Shown here in pieces: positions 19,445 to 28,998 of a DNA stretch of 64,000 nucleotides (within the stretch, counting starts at the first letter, position 1; the number at the start of each line of letters is the position of its first letter). The position numbers were made by a program, and so were the translations under genes. The notes beneath the pieces were generated by a model. That model had not been told where the DNA came from and searched no databases. It saw only the letters and a program-made list of their open reading frames with translations. Source of the DNA: Pseudomonas duriflava (lineage in GTDB: Bacteria > Pseudomonadota > Gammaproteobacteria > Pseudomonadales > Pseudomonadaceae); the NCBI RefSeq assembly GCF_007830155.1, contig NZ_VLKY01000010.1, forward strand, positions 1-64,000, written 5' to 3'.

Positions 19445-20032
19445 GTGGAAAAGAGTATTATTGCAAGCCTTACCGAGTCCCAAGCAGCCCTGAATGCTTT
19501 CATAAAGGACGAGCTTGCTATTTCAGCCATTGCACAGGCCGGGCGTTTCCTTGTTGAGGCTTTCACCCGCAGCGGCCGCGTTTTCAGCTGCGGTAACGGC
19601 GGGTCCATGTGTGATGCCATGCATTTTGCCGAAGAGCTGTCTGGCCGCTATCGTCAGGACAGAAGAGGGTTGGCCGCCGTTTCCATCAGCGACCCCAGTC
19701 ACCTGAGCTGTGTAGCGAACGATATGGGATACGCTCAGGTTTTTTCCCGCTACCTTGAAGCTCATGCTAGAGCGGGTGACTGTTTGGTAGCGTTCAGTAC
19801 CAGTGGAACGAGCGCTAATGTGGTGGCCGCAGCCACCTATGCCAAAGAACACGGGATTACGGTTATTGCGTTGACCGGGCGTCGCCATTCGCCTTTGAGC
19901 GAGTTGGCTGATGTAGAAATCTGTGCGCCGGGAGGTCCGTATGCCGATCGTGCACAGGAGCTTCATATCAAAGTGGTTCATATTTTGATTGAGCTGGTAG
20001 AGCGGGAACTGTTTCCAGCTAATTATGCATGA
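19445..20032 (+). CDS. gmhA: Phosphoheptose isomerase (GmhA-like SIS protein)
   Basis: A 195-residue SIS-fold isomerase very similar along its length to E. coli GmhA, which converts sedoheptulose 7-phosphate to D-glycero-D-manno-heptose 7-phosphate. Shared segments include SCGNGGSMCDAMHFAEELSGRY (residues 50-72), the AVSISDPSHLSCVANDMGY stretch, STSGTSANVV, and the C-terminal YADRAQELHIKVVHILIELVE with the zinc/catalytic Glu and His. The start is a GTG with GAGG five bases upstream. It is not next to other LPS heptose genes (gmhB, hldE) but follows a polyol-phosphate dehydrogenase and a HAD phosphatase, which points to a dedicated heptose-phosphate route rather than core LPS synthesis. Confidence 0.9.
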   Translation: MEKSIIASLTESQAALNAFIKDELAISAIAQAGRFLVEAFTRSGRVFSCGNGGSMCDAMHFAEELSGRYRQDRRGLAAVSISDPSHLSCVANDMGYAQVFSRYLEAHARAGDCLVAFSTSGTSANVVAAATYAKEHGITVIALTGRRHSPLSELADVEICAPGGPYADRAQELHIKVVHILIELVERELFPANYA

Positions 20033-20040
20033 TTGATTGA

Positions 20041-20076
20041 AGGCGCCGCCTTGACGCTGGCGTCAAGGCGGCGCCT
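20041..20076. terminator. Strong bidirectional terminator
   Basis: A perfect 16-bp stem (20041-20056 with 20061-20076) closes a 4-base CTGG loop between the convergent gmhA-like gene and the indolepyruvate oxidoreductase gene. T residues follow on the plus strand. Confidence 0.85.
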
Positions 20077-20080
20077 TTCG

Positions 20081-23000
20081 CTACAGCTGTGTTGTACGAG
20101 TCCGCTGCAAGGCCTCCTGTACCTCGGTGGCAGCGTCTACAAATGAGGCTTGTTGCCTCAGGCGGGCCAGCAGTTCGGCACGCTTGCGTTCGGCAGTAGC
20201 CAGATAGCGCTCCTGTACCGGGCCGAAACCTCGAATATCCAGCGGCAACTTGGCAAGCTCAACCGCGAGGGAGTAATTGTCAGGTGTCAGAAGCTGCAGG
20301 ATCTCATCCAGGTTGGCTTCGTATTCCCTGAGCGTCCTCAATTCCCGCTTGCGGTCTTCAGTGCGGGCAAAGGGGTCCAGCCAAGTATTGCGGATACCTT
20401 TCAAACGCGCCAGCACGCCGAAGCCTTTCATCATCCATGGACCGAACTGCTGCTTCTTTGGATCCTCATCAGCCTTGGATTTGTTAAAGATAGGCGGAGC
20501 CAAATGAAAGTTGAGCGTATAGTCGCCTTCAAACATCGAAGCAATCTTGCGCTGGAAATCACCATCGGTATACAGGCGCGCCACCTCGTATTCATCCTTG
20601 ATAGCCAATGCCTTGTAATAGGCGCGGGCCACAACATCGCTCAGCTCGCCAGGTTTGCCCATCAGGGCAGCATCGGCTGCCTTGATCTTCTCGATACGAT
20701 CCAAATAACGCTCGGCATAAGCGGTATTTTGATAAGCCGTCAGATCATCCACACGGCGTAGAATCACTTCCTCAAGCGTTTTGGATAGCTGATGCGAGGC
20801 GGTAACAACGGAGCCTTCCTTAACCTTCTGCTCGACCCGCGCCTGGTCAACCGCTGCTCGACGGCCCCAGATGAAGGCTTTCTTGTTCAAATCGACTGCA
20901 GTGCCATTCATCTCAATGGCTTGGAATAAAGAGTCCTGACTGACCGGCAGCCAACCCTTCTGGTAAGCCACTCCCATCATGAACGTATTGGTGGCGATTG
21001 AATCGCCCATCAGGGCCGTAGCCATGCGGCTGGCATCTAAAAACAGGGTACGGTCTACACCTACGGTATCAGCGAGCTGAGCCGCCATGGCCTGGGTCTG
21101 GAATTGTGGATCCGGGTTAGAGGTCAAGTCACCACTCGCTGCCTGATGAGCGAAGGTCCGTACAAAGTGGCTGGTCACGCTTTCATGGCTGTTGATCAAA
21201 GCATTGGTGACGCCCTGACGCAGTTTGTCTAACGTATCGGTATTGGCGCTAACGATCAGATCCCCCCCTAAAAGCAAATTGACTTCACCTTCAGCTATAT
21301 GCGGGGCGAACAATTGTTCCTGGTGGTTGGCAATACGTACATGAGACCAGACGGCGCCACCTTTTTGGGCAAGGCCGGCCATGTCCAGCGTTAACACACC
21401 CTTGTTTTCCAGGTAGGCCGCCATGCTCAACAACGCCCCAATGGTGACGACGCCCGTACCGCCCACGCCTGTTACCAGGATACTGTAAGGCTCACTTGCC
21501 GAAGCCAAAACCGGTTCGGGCAGATCCCATGTGTCAGATGGGGCGTCTGCTAGCGCTGCGGCTTTACGCAACCTGCCGCCCTCTACTGTTACAAAACTCG
21601 GGCAGAAACCAGACAGGCAGCTGAAATCCTTGTTACAGGAGGATTGATCGATTTCCCGCTTTCGCCCGAACTCGGTTTCAACTGAACTAACCGACATGCA
21701 ATTGGACTTGCTGCTGCAATCGCCACAGTTCTCACATACGGCCTCGTTGATGACGACACGGCGGGCCGGGTCTGGATAGGTGCCACGCTTGCGACGGCGA
21801 CGCTTTTCTGCCGCACACGTCTGGTCGTAGATGATGGCGGACACACCCGGATACTCACGCAGCTCGCGCTGTACCTTATCCAGTTCGTCTCGATGCTTAA
21901 CGGGTACGTTCTCAGCAAGGTTGGTGATCGCCTTGTATTTATCCGGATCGTCTGTAATGACCACGATGCGTTCGATTCCCTCGGCACGTAGCTGTTGGGA
22001 AATCTGCGGTACGGAGAGTGTGCCATCTACGGGTTGGCCCCCGGTCATGGCCACGGCATCGTTATAGAGAATCTTATAGGTGATCGGTACTTTCGCCGCG
22101 ACAGCGGCACGAATCGCCAAGAGGCCCGAATGAAAGTAAGTGCCATCGCCCAGGTTCGCAAAAACATGCTTGGTCTGTGTGAAGGGAGCCTGACCCACCC
22201 AGGCAACACCTTCACCGCCCATCTGGCTAAAAGTCTGAGTGTGTTCGGGATAGATCCAGGTTGCCATGTAATGACAGCCAATGCCGGCCAAGGCACGGCT
22301 ACCCTCAGGCAACTGAGTCGATGTGTTATGGGGGCAGCCAGGGCAATAATGAGGCATACGGGCCATCTTTGTGACCAGCCCACCTTTGGCCGCCAGTTGT
22401 GCGTCTAGCACGGCGAGCCGCATCTGCAACAAGCCATTGGACTGGCGCTGAAGAACCCGCTTGGCCAGCGCACGAGCGATCTGGGCAGGCGTCAGGTCGC
22501 TGGTTGCAGGCAACAACCAGTCGGTATGAGGCAGCGACCATTCGCCCTTGTCATCGAACTTGCCCACGATGCGTGGACGCACGTCTTCGCGCCAGTTGTA
22601 GAGCTCTTCCTTAAGCTGGTATTCGATCAGCTGGCGCTTTTCTTCAACCACAATGATCTCTTCCAGACCTTCGGCGAAGTGGCGGACGCCTTCGGCTTCC
22701 AGCGGCCATACCATTCCCACTTTGTAAATGCGAAGACCGATCTGCTCGGCCATGGCTTCGTCGATACCTAGAATCTTTAGTGCCTGACATACTTCAAGAT
22801 AGGACTTTCCTGAAGTAATGATGCCGATACGGGCATTAGTCGAATCATGAGTAATGCGATCAAGGCCATTGGCTCGCGCATAGGCAAGGGCGGCATATAG
22901 CTTGTGTTCAAGCAGGCGCTTCTCCTGTACCAAGGGCGGATCAGGCCAGCGAATGTTAAGGCCGTCCGCTGGGAGCTGATAGTCCGGTACCCTTGGCTGT

Positions 23001-23656
23001 ACACGAAGCGGATCAATGTCGACGACTGCACTACTTTCTACAGTTTCGGAAATCGCTTTCATTGCTACCCAGCAGCCTGAATAGCGGGACATGGCCCAGC
23101 CGTGCAGTCCAAAATCAAGGTATTCCTGAACACCAGAAGGCGATAGCACCGGCATCATTACCGCTTTGAAAATGTGCTCAGTCTGGTGAGGAAGGGTCGA
23201 AGAGCGAGCGCCATGGTCATCACCAGCAATCACCAACACACCACCAAACCGCGAAGAGCCTGCTGCGTTGGCATGGCGGAAGACATCCCCACAACGATCT
23301 ACGCCCGGGCCTTTGCCGTACCACAGGCCGAACACACCATCGTACTGCGCACCCTGGAACAGATTGACCTGTTGAGAGCCCCATACAGCTGTGGCCGCCA
23401 GGTCTTCGTTCAGGCCCGACTGAAAAACGATGTGATTGTCTTTGAGATGCCGTTGGGCCTTCCAGAGCGCCTGGTCCAGGCCCCCTAGGGGAGAGCCACG
23501 ATAACCGGAAATGAACCCAGCCGTGTTATGGCCAGCAGCCAGATCGCGCTGGCGCTGCATCAGGGGGAGACGAACCAGTGCTTGAATACCCGTCAGCAGA
23601 ATACGACCGCTTTCCAGGGTGTACTTTTCATCCAACGTCTTGTTGGCTGCACTCAT
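20081..23656 (-). CDS. Indolepyruvate ferredoxin oxidoreductase, fused IorA-IorB type
   Basis: A 1191-residue 2-oxoacid:acceptor oxidoreductase that would oxidatively decarboxylate aryl or branched 2-oxoacids (indolepyruvate, phenylpyruvate) to acyl-CoA using thiamine pyrophosphate. Domains in order: N-terminal pyrimidine-binding domain (YRGSPLGGLDQALWKAQ), a central TPP-binding domain (GIGCHYMATW, LGDGTYFHSGLLAIRAA), a ferredoxin-like cysteine cluster (CENCGDCSSKSNCMS, about residues 640-660), and a C-terminal gamma-type domain (LVTGVGGTGVVTIGALLSMAA). This large single-chain form is typical of aerobic Proteobacteria. GAGG precedes the ATG. A LysR regulator is divergent and probably controls it. 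The pathway fits the general amino-acid catabolic theme of this half of the window. Confidence 0.92.
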   Translation of the reverse strand: MSAANKTLDEKYTLESGRILLTGIQALVRLPLMQRQRDLAAGHNTAGFISGYRGSPLGGLDQALWKAQRHLKDNHIVFQSGLNEDLAATAVWGSQQVNLFQGAQYDGVFGLWYGKGPGVDRCGDVFRHANAAGSSRFGGVLVIAGDDHGARSSTLPHQTEHIFKAVMMPVLSPSGVQEYLDFGLHGWAMSRYSGCWVAMKAISETVESSAVVDIDPLRVQPRVPDYQLPADGLNIRWPDPPLVQEKRLLEHKLYAALAYARANGLDRITHDSTNARIGIITSGKSYLEVCQALKILGIDEAMAEQIGLRIYKVGMVWPLEAEGVRHFAEGLEEIIVVEEKRQLIEYQLKEELYNWREDVRPRIVGKFDDKGEWSLPHTDWLLPATSDLTPAQIARALAKRVLQRQSNGLLQMRLAVLDAQLAAKGGLVTKMARMPHYCPGCPHNTSTQLPEGSRALAGIGCHYMATWIYPEHTQTFSQMGGEGVAWVGQAPFTQTKHVFANLGDGTYFHSGLLAIRAAVAAKVPITYKILYNDAVAMTGGQPVDGTLSVPQISQQLRAEGIERIVVITDDPDKYKAITNLAENVPVKHRDELDKVQRELREYPGVSAIIYDQTCAAEKRRRRKRGTYPDPARRVVINEAVCENCGDCSSKSNCMSVSSVETEFGRKREIDQSSCNKDFSCLSGFCPSFVTVEGGRLRKAAALADAPSDTWDLPEPVLASASEPYSILVTGVGGTGVVTIGALLSMAAYLENKGVLTLDMAGLAQKGGAVWSHVRIANHQEQLFAPHIAEGEVNLLLGGDLIVSANTDTLDKLRQGVTNALINSHESVTSHFVRTFAHQAASGDLTSNPDPQFQTQAMAAQLADTVGVDRTLFLDASRMATALMGDSIATNTFMMGVAYQKGWLPVSQDSLFQAIEMNGTAVDLNKKAFIWGRRAAVDQARVEQKVKEGSVVTASHQLSKTLEEVILRRVDDLTAYQNTAYAERYLDRIEKIKAADAALMGKPGELSDVVARAYYKALAIKDEYEVARLYTDGDFQRKIASMFEGDYTLNFHLAPPIFNKSKADEDPKKQQFGPWMMKGFGVLARLKGIRNTWLDPFARTEDRKRELRTLREYEANLDEILQLLTPDNYSLAVELAKLPLDIRGFGPVQERYLATAERKRAELLARLRQQASFVDAATEVQEALQRTRTTQL

Positions 23657-23785
23657 GGGCTATCCTCGGTTTATTGTTCTTGTCATCGGGAGTGGAATAC
23701 ACAAGATCCCGTTTGCCTTTGAGTGTAGGAAGCGGTACAGGTAGCGTAAAATTATAAAAACCGCACTCAGGTATTCGAAAATCAG

Positions 23786-24697
23786 ATGGCCAGTTCCAAA
23801 GATATTTCGATGCGTCAACTACGGTACTTTGTGGCTGCCGCCACGGCTGGGCGTTTCTCCCAGGCGGCCCTGGACGTACATGTTTCCCAATCGGCCATTA
23901 CCTCTGCCGTAGCGCAGCTGGAGGAAAGCCTGGGGGTTAGTCTCTTTGAGCGGCAATCTTACGGGGTCGCGCTGACCGCAGAGGGGCACCGTTTCTTGCA
24001 GCATGCCCGGCATATTCTCGATACGTTGAACGACGCGCTTAAAGAGCCGCTGTTCCTGAGCCATACCCAGGAAGGTACGGTACGGGTCGGGGCAACCTAT
24101 GCCGTACTGGGATATTTTCTGCCCAGTCTCCTGGCCCGCTTCAAGCGGAGTTACCCGCAGATTGAAATCGATCTGATGGATATGGACCGCCCCAGTATCG
24201 AAGCCGCCGTTCTCGAAGGGCATCTTGATTTAGGCGTTATTATCGTCTCTAACAGCGAGGCCCTCGAACGGTTCGAGCATTACGTCCTGATTCGCTCACG
24301 TCGCCAGCTCTGGCTCGCCAGTCATCACCCGCTGATGGCAAGGACGGACATCACGCTCAATGATGTAGCCGAGCACGCCTATATTCTCGGTACGGTAGAA
24401 GAAGGCGAAGCGTCTACGCAGCGCTATTGGCAGGCACGAGGCCTGATGCCAAAAGTTGCCTTTCGTACATCGTCGATGGAATCTGTACGCGGCCTGGTCG
24501 CCCATGGGTTCGGAGTTACCATTCTGTCGGATATGGTATTTCGAACATGGTCACTGGAGGGCAAGAAAATAGAAGTAAGACCGCTAAACGATGCTGTACC
24601 GCCTATGGAGTTGGGGCTGATCTGGCGCCCTGATCTGGCGCTTCCTCTGGCAGCTGAAGCCTTTCGGCAGTTTCTGATTCAGGCATGTGGAACGTAA
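23786..24697 (+). CDS. LysR-family transcriptional regulator
   Basis: A 303-residue regulator with an N-terminal winged helix-turn-helix (SMRQLRYFVAAATAGRFSQAALDVHVSQSAITSAVAQLEESLGVSLFER, residues 8-57) and a periplasmic-binding-protein-like effector domain (from about residue 92, GTVRVGATYAVLGYFLPSLLARF). It is divergent from the indolepyruvate oxidoreductase gene with 129 bases between, the usual arrangement for a LysR regulator and its target. The aldo/keto reductase follows 76 bases downstream and could be co-transcribed. The effector is not predictable. Confidence 0.9.
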   Translation: MASSKDISMRQLRYFVAAATAGRFSQAALDVHVSQSAITSAVAQLEESLGVSLFERQSYGVALTAEGHRFLQHARHILDTLNDALKEPLFLSHTQEGTVRVGATYAVLGYFLPSLLARFKRSYPQIEIDLMDMDRPSIEAAVLEGHLDLGVIIVSNSEALERFEHYVLIRSRRQLWLASHHPLMARTDITLNDVAEHAYILGTVEEGEASTQRYWQARGLMPKVAFRTSSMESVRGLVAHGFGVTILSDMVFRTWSLEGKKIEVRPLNDAVPPMELGLIWRPDLALPLAAEAFRQFLIQACGT

Positions 24698-24773
24698 GGG
24701 CGGTTTCACTCAGGCCACCAGTTGTCGTATAACCCTGTATGACCTATCCATAATCAAAAGAAAGGAGAGCGTT

Positions 24774-25817
24774 TTGAGCTATACGGCCGCTACTACACGT
24801 TACGAAACCATGCCTTACCGCCGGGTCGGCAAAAGCGGGTTAGTCCTGCCTGCGTTGTCTCTGGGACTATGGCATAACTTTGGTGACACCACCCCTATCG
24901 ACACTCAGCGAGCCCTGCTGCGTACTGCATTCGATTTGGGAATCAATCACTTCGATCTTGCCAATAATTATGGACCTTCCTACGGAAGTGCCGAAACCAA
25001 CTTTGGCCGAATCCTGCGGGAAGACTTCAAGGCCTATCGCGATGAACTGATCATTTCCAGTAAAGCCGGTTGGGATATGTGGCCTGGGCCTTATGGCAAG
25101 GGCGGAGGTTCGCGCAAGTACGTGCTGGCAAGTTTAGATCAGAGCCTCAAGCGCCTGGGTGTCGATTACGTTGATATTTTCTATTCCCATCGCTTTGATG
25201 CCAACACACCGCTGGAAGAAACCGCTAGTGCATTAGCTACAGCGGTGCAGCAGGGCAAAGCGCTTTACATCGGCATCTCGTCCTATTCTGCTGGTAAAAC
25301 GCGAGAAATGGCGGCGCTGCTGCGCGAGTGGAAGATTCCACTGCTGATTCATCAACCGTCCTACAACTTGTTCAATCGTTGGATCGAAAAAGACCTGCTG
25401 GCAGCTACCGAGGAGGTTGGTGCGGGCGTTATCGCTTTCACGCCGCTAGCCCAGGGGTTGCTGACAGGAAAGTATCTCAATGGCATTCCAGAAGATGCCC
25501 GAGTCAACCGCCCTGGCGGCGCCTCGCTGCGTCCGGAACATTTGTCCGATGACAATATTGCCCGTGCCCGTGCGCTCAATGAGATCGCCCAGCGCCGCGG
25601 CCAGAGCCTGGCCCAACTGGCACTTGCCTGGACCCTGCGTGATCCCCGCGTAACGTCAGCCTTGATCGGAGCCAGCCGACCCGAGCAATTAAAGGAAAAT
25701 GCCGGTGCGTTGAGCAACCTGGCATTCACGGCAGAAGAGCTAGCCGATATTGACCAGTACGCCGTAGAAGGGGGTATCAACCTATGGGAGAAGCCGTCGA
25801 CCGATAACCCTGTCTGA
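24774..25817 (+). CDS. gpr: L-glyceraldehyde 3-phosphate reductase (YghZ/GprA-type aldo/keto reductase)
   Basis: A 347-residue aldo/keto reductase (AKR14 type) very similar to E. coli YghZ, which reduces L-glyceraldehyde 3-phosphate and methylglyoxal with NADPH. Matching segments: YRRVGKSGLVLPALSLGLWHNFG, FDLANNYGP with the catalytic Asp/Tyr pair, ISSKAGWDMWPGPYGKGG with the Lys, and YSHRFDANTPLEET with the His. The start is most likely TTG at 24774, with AAAGGAGA 5-7 bases before it, giving MSYTAATTRYETM and a length close to E. coli's. The in-frame ATG at 24687 overlaps the LysR gene and adds 29 unrelated residues. A hairpin terminator follows. Confidence 0.92.
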   Translation: MSYTAATTRYETMPYRRVGKSGLVLPALSLGLWHNFGDTTPIDTQRALLRTAFDLGINHFDLANNYGPSYGSAETNFGRILREDFKAYRDELIISSKAGWDMWPGPYGKGGGSRKYVLASLDQSLKRLGVDYVDIFYSHRFDANTPLEETASALATAVQQGKALYIGISSYSAGKTREMAALLREWKIPLLIHQPSYNLFNRWIEKDLLAATEEVGAGVIAFTPLAQGLLTGKYLNGIPEDARVNRPGGASLRPEHLSDDNIARARALNEIAQRRGQSLAQLALAWTLRDPRVTSALIGASRPEQLKENAGALSNLAFTAEELADIDQYAVEGGINLWEKPSTDNPV

Positions 25818-25820
25818 CCT

Positions 25821-25858
25821 TATCCGCCAGGGCTCGGCTATTCGATCCCTGGCGGATA
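25821..25858. terminator. Terminator between convergent genes
   Basis: The perfect stem TATCCGCCAGGG (25821-25832) pairs with CCCTGGCGGATA (25847-25858). CTTTTT follows a few bases later on the plus strand. It separates the aldo/keto reductase from the convergent metallo-hydrolase gene. Confidence 0.75.
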
Positions 25859-25868
25859 GAACACCTTT

Positions 25869-26870
25869 TTATTCCGGCACTACTGGACTGTACTCAACCG
25901 GCACCCAGTTATAGCGGCCTGTACCCTGGGCCTGTACATGGCCTATCCCTGGAAAAGGTAGATGCGCACCCGCAATCCAGGGTTTTTGCTCTGCGGCTTC
26001 GGTCAGCACACGTTTACGCGTCTCAACCGCTTGAGAAACGTTTATGTCGAATTCGATGGCAACGGAAGGATCGGCGAATTGCAAGGTATGGTTATGGATA
26101 ATATCGCCCCAGAACAGGATGTTCTGTCCATTGGACGTGAGTTGATACCCCGTGTGGCCCGGTGTATGCCCATAACTGGGCATGGCCTTGAGGCCAGCCG
26201 GGAGCGTATCGCCCTCTGTAAATGACGTGAATTTACCTGCCGCACCGTAAACGTCAGCAACCTTCTGGCTGACCTTGAACGATACCTGATTGGCCTCCGG
26301 TAGCTTGGACATAATGTTCTTGTCCAACCAGTAATTGGTATCGTTTTTGGGCATATATACGTGGGCATTGGTGAAGACAATCTTGTCTTGCTTGTCGAGC
26401 AGGCCGCATGAGTGATCGGCATGTGAATGAGTCAGCAAGACCGTATCTATCTGCTCAGGCTTATAGCCAGCCGCTGCCAGGTTCTTTAGCAAATGTCCCG
26501 CCGAGTCAATGCAGGCGCCGCTGCCCGTATCGATCAGTACGAGCTGTTGCCCCGTGTTAACAAGAAACGCATTGACAGCCGTTCCTACCTGAACTGTTCC
26601 GTCTTTACCTGTCCTAAGTGGAGCGAACAGGTTTTCCAGACGGGATTTGATAGTGTCAGCATCTGTGTTCCGGAATTTCTCAAGCGGGGGATAGACGAAT
26701 CCGTCATTCAGGGCCGTGACTTCTAAATCACCCACTTTCATTCGGTAATAGCCTGGTACTTGCTCGCTGTGCATCGACACCGGGGCCGCCAGGGCGACCG
26801 GAAGCGGAAGGGCTAGAGTGATAAATGCGGCTACACAGGCGCGACGAGTTGTAGATGGCATTGATGTCAT
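25869..26870 (-). CDS. Exported metallo-beta-lactamase-fold hydrolase
   Basis: A 333-residue secreted enzyme. The N-terminus MTSMPSTTRRACVAAFITLALPLPVALAAP is a signal peptide with cleavage after ALA; the paired Arg before the hydrophobic part leaves Tat export possible. The mature part has the MBL metal motif HSHADHSCGL (around residue 135), an upstream LVLIDTGSG strand, and later GHTPGHTGY and GDIIHNH, which supply the remaining metal ligands. This form matches the class of quorum-quenching lactonase-like or organophosphate-hydrolase-like MBL proteins (MPH-like). A true substrate cannot be stated. ATG 26870 is chosen for its AAGGGA ribosome binding site; the in-frame frame extends further upstream without one. 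Confidence 0.85.
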   Translation of the reverse strand: MTSMPSTTRRACVAAFITLALPLPVALAAPVSMHSEQVPGYYRMKVGDLEVTALNDGFVYPPLEKFRNTDADTIKSRLENLFAPLRTGKDGTVQVGTAVNAFLVNTGQQLVLIDTGSGACIDSAGHLLKNLAAAGYKPEQIDTVLLTHSHADHSCGLLDKQDKIVFTNAHVYMPKNDTNYWLDKNIMSKLPEANQVSFKVSQKVADVYGAAGKFTSFTEGDTLPAGLKAMPSYGHTPGHTGYQLTSNGQNILFWGDIIHNHTLQFADPSVAIEFDINVSQAVETRKRVLTEAAEQKPWIAGAHLPFPGIGHVQAQGTGRYNWVPVEYSPVVPE

Positions 26871-27137
26871 TGTTATTTCCCTTGATGTAACCAGTGAGAG
26901 GGGGAAACAGCTCATACCCAAACGGCAACTGCCTGTTTGAGCATAGAGCTTTTTGCAGCAAAACTCTGCCATTGAACACACTGGCCACTTTCAGATGAAC
27001 TTTTCCACGGCTTTCTAATGTCCCAATAACATTACGCCAAGGGAATGGCTTTGCTCATAAGCCCGCCCCATGTCCCATACAGGAGGGACGCTTCACGCAG
27101 TTGGTGTCGGGTTTTACCCAACATAGGAAGGAAGCAC

Positions 27138-28307
27138 ATGAAAGCACTCTGTTGGCATGGCAAGAACGATATCCGCTACGACACCGTTCCTGATCCTAAG
27201 ATCGAACATCCTCGCGATGCCATCGTCAAAACCACCAGCTGCGCCATTTGTGGCTCGGATCTGCACCTGTACGATCATTTTATTCCCGGCATGGAACATG
27301 GCGACATCATGGGCCACGAGTTCATGGGGGAAGTAGTCGAGGTTGGGTCTGAGAATAAAAAGCTGAAGGTGGGTGATCGTATCGTTGTCCCATTCACCAT
27401 TATTTGCGGCGAATGTGATCAGTGTAAGCGCGGTAACTTTTCCGTCTGCGAGCGAACCAACCGCCGTAAGGATCTTGGTGATAAAGCCTTTGGGCATGCT
27501 ACTGCTGGCCTGTTCGGCTATTCGCATCTGACGGGAGGGTATGCTGGTGGGCAGGCCGAGTACGTCCGTGTGCCGTTCGCTGATGCGACCCACGTAAAAG
27601 TACCCAGTACCCTGACCGATGAGCAGGTCTTGTTTCTGGGCGATATCTTTCCTACCGGTTGGCAGGCTGCCGTCCAGTGTGACATCCAGCCTACTGATAC
27701 CGTTGCCATCTGGGGCGCAGGCCCGGTCGGTCAGTTCTGTGTCCGCAGTGCTGTGCTGCTTGGCGCCAAGCAAGTTGTCATGATCGATAACGTGCCGGAA
27801 CGGCTACTGATGGCCGAGGCGGGCGGTGCAATCACAATCAACTTTGATAACGAAAGCGTTATCGAACGGCTAAACGAGCTTACCCAGGGCAAGGGTCCTG
27901 AGAAATGCATTGACGCCGTTGGCCTGGAATCCCATGCAACCCGCTCGATTGATGCGGTGTATGACCGGGTCAAGCAGGCCACCATGATGGAGTCTGATCG
28001 GCCTCATGTCCTACGAGAAATGATCTATGTATGCCGTCCAGCCGGTGTGCTCTCGATTCCCGGGGTATATGGCGGACTGGTTGACAAAATCCCTATGGGC
28101 GCTTTGATGAATAAAGCGCTTACTGTTCGTACCGGACAAACCCACGTCAACCGCTGGACAGACGATCTGCTCCGGCGTATCGAAGAAGGGCAGATTGATC
28201 CGTCCTTTGTTATTACCCATACGGTTGGTCTCGACCAGGGACCCGAGATGTACCAGACCTTCCGGGACAAACTCGACAATTGCATCAAGGTCGTGCTGAA
28301 ACCTTGA
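27138..28307 (+). CDS. Zinc-dependent alcohol dehydrogenase (formaldehyde-dehydrogenase-like)
   Basis: A 389-residue medium-chain dehydrogenase. The catalytic zinc site is visible as CAICGSDLH and [12 protein letters not shown], the structural zinc site as [15 protein letters not shown] (around residues 93-107), and the NAD-binding Rossmann motif as [21 protein letters not shown] (about 190). It belongs to the glutathione-independent formaldehyde dehydrogenase side of the family. The ATG at 27138 follows AAGGAAG; an upstream in-frame ATG adds an unrelated stretch. The next gene starts 10 bases later and such pairs are common in Proteobacteria, suggesting a stress or detoxification role. The physiological substrate is unknown. 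Confidence 0.9.
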   Translation: MKALCWHGKNDIRYDTVPDPKIEHPRDAIVKTTSCAICGSDLHLYDHFIPGMEHGDIMGHEFMGEVVEVGSENKKLKVGDRIVVPFTIICGECDQCKRGNFSVCERTNRRKDLGDKAFGHATAGLFGYSHLTGGYAGGQAEYVRVPFADATHVKVPSTLTDEQVLFLGDIFPTGWQAAVQCDIQPTDTVAIWGAGPVGQFCVRSAVLLGAKQVVMIDNVPERLLMAEAGGAITINFDNESVIERLNELTQGKGPEKCIDAVGLESHATRSIDAVYDRVKQATMMESDRPHVLREMIYVCRPAGVLSIPGVYGGLVDKIPMGALMNKALTVRTGQTHVNRWTDDLLRRIEEGQIDPSFVITHTVGLDQGPEMYQTFRDKLDNCIKVVLKP

Positions 28308-28317
28308 GGGGGACACC

Positions 28318-28947
28318 ATGAACTACCTCGAACATGCCTCGACACCTCGCCAATCGTCGCTGGCGCCTTCCGATAAACTGGCACGTGGGCTCGGCTTTTA
28401 TAGTTTGGGGCTTGGGCTTGTGGAGTTGCTTGCCCCACGGGCCATGACACGGGCACTGGGCATGGAAGGCTCCGAAAATCTGGTACGGGCTTATGGCGCA
28501 CGTGAAATCGCCAGCGGCATTGGCGTGTTAAGCGATAATCCTGTTCCGGCGCTCTGGAGCCGTGTCGCCGGTGACGCGCTCGATTTGGCTACGCTGGCTA
28601 CGGCTCTGTCGGACGACAACCCTAAGAAGGGAAACGTTAAAATAGCCATGGCTGTTGTGTTGGCTACCGCCCTGGTCGATGTGATGGCAGCCAAGTCTTC
28701 GACAGCCTTGCATGTCCGGCCTCGCCGAATGCCCATAGTGGACTATAGCGACCGGACCGGCTTTCCCAAGCCTGCTGAGGCAATGCGCGGCGCTGCCAAG
28801 GACTTCGAAACGCCACCCGATATGCGGGCAGATATCGGAACCGGACAACGGCTGGAGCCAATGCAACGAGATCTTGTCAGCCGGACGCCAGCCAACACCG
28901 ACCCGGTAGGACAACCGCCTGCCATGAACAATCAGGTTGGTTTGTAG
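28318..28947 (+). CDS. Predicted membrane protein, DUF4267-like region, partner of the alcohol dehydrogenase
   Basis: A 209-residue protein of unknown function. It has about three or four hydrophobic segments between residues 20 and 125 (GLGFYSLGLGLVELLAP, AYGAREIASGIGVLS, VKIAMAVVLATALVDVMAA) and a hydrophilic C-terminal tail with phosphate/Pro/Arg-rich sequence ending in PPAMNNQVGL. The pattern SLGLGLVELLAPRAM...GAREIASGIGVL...SRVAGDALDLATL is like proteins annotated as cyclase/dehydrase N-terminal regions or DUF4267. GGGGGACACC precedes the ATG, and the gene is translationally close to the alcohol dehydrogenase. It ends before a clear terminator. Confidence 0.75.
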   Translation: MNYLEHASTPRQSSLAPSDKLARGLGFYSLGLGLVELLAPRAMTRALGMEGSENLVRAYGAREIASGIGVLSDNPVPALWSRVAGDALDLATLATALSDDNPKKGNVKIAMAVVLATALVDVMAAKSSTALHVRPRRMPIVDYSDRTGFPKPAEAMRGAAKDFETPPDMRADIGTGQRLEPMQRDLVSRTPANTDPVGQPPAMNNQVGL

Positions 28948-28961
28948 GGCAACCTCTAAAC

Positions 28962-28989
28962 AATAAGCCTGCTCATGTGCAGGCTTATT
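28962..28989. terminator. Bidirectional terminator
   Basis: AATAAGCCTGC (28962-28972) pairs perfectly with GCAGGCTTATT (28979-28989) around a 6-base loop. It separates the alcohol dehydrogenase pair from the convergent sugar cluster. Confidence 0.85.
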
Positions 28990-28998
28990 TGAGCCCGG

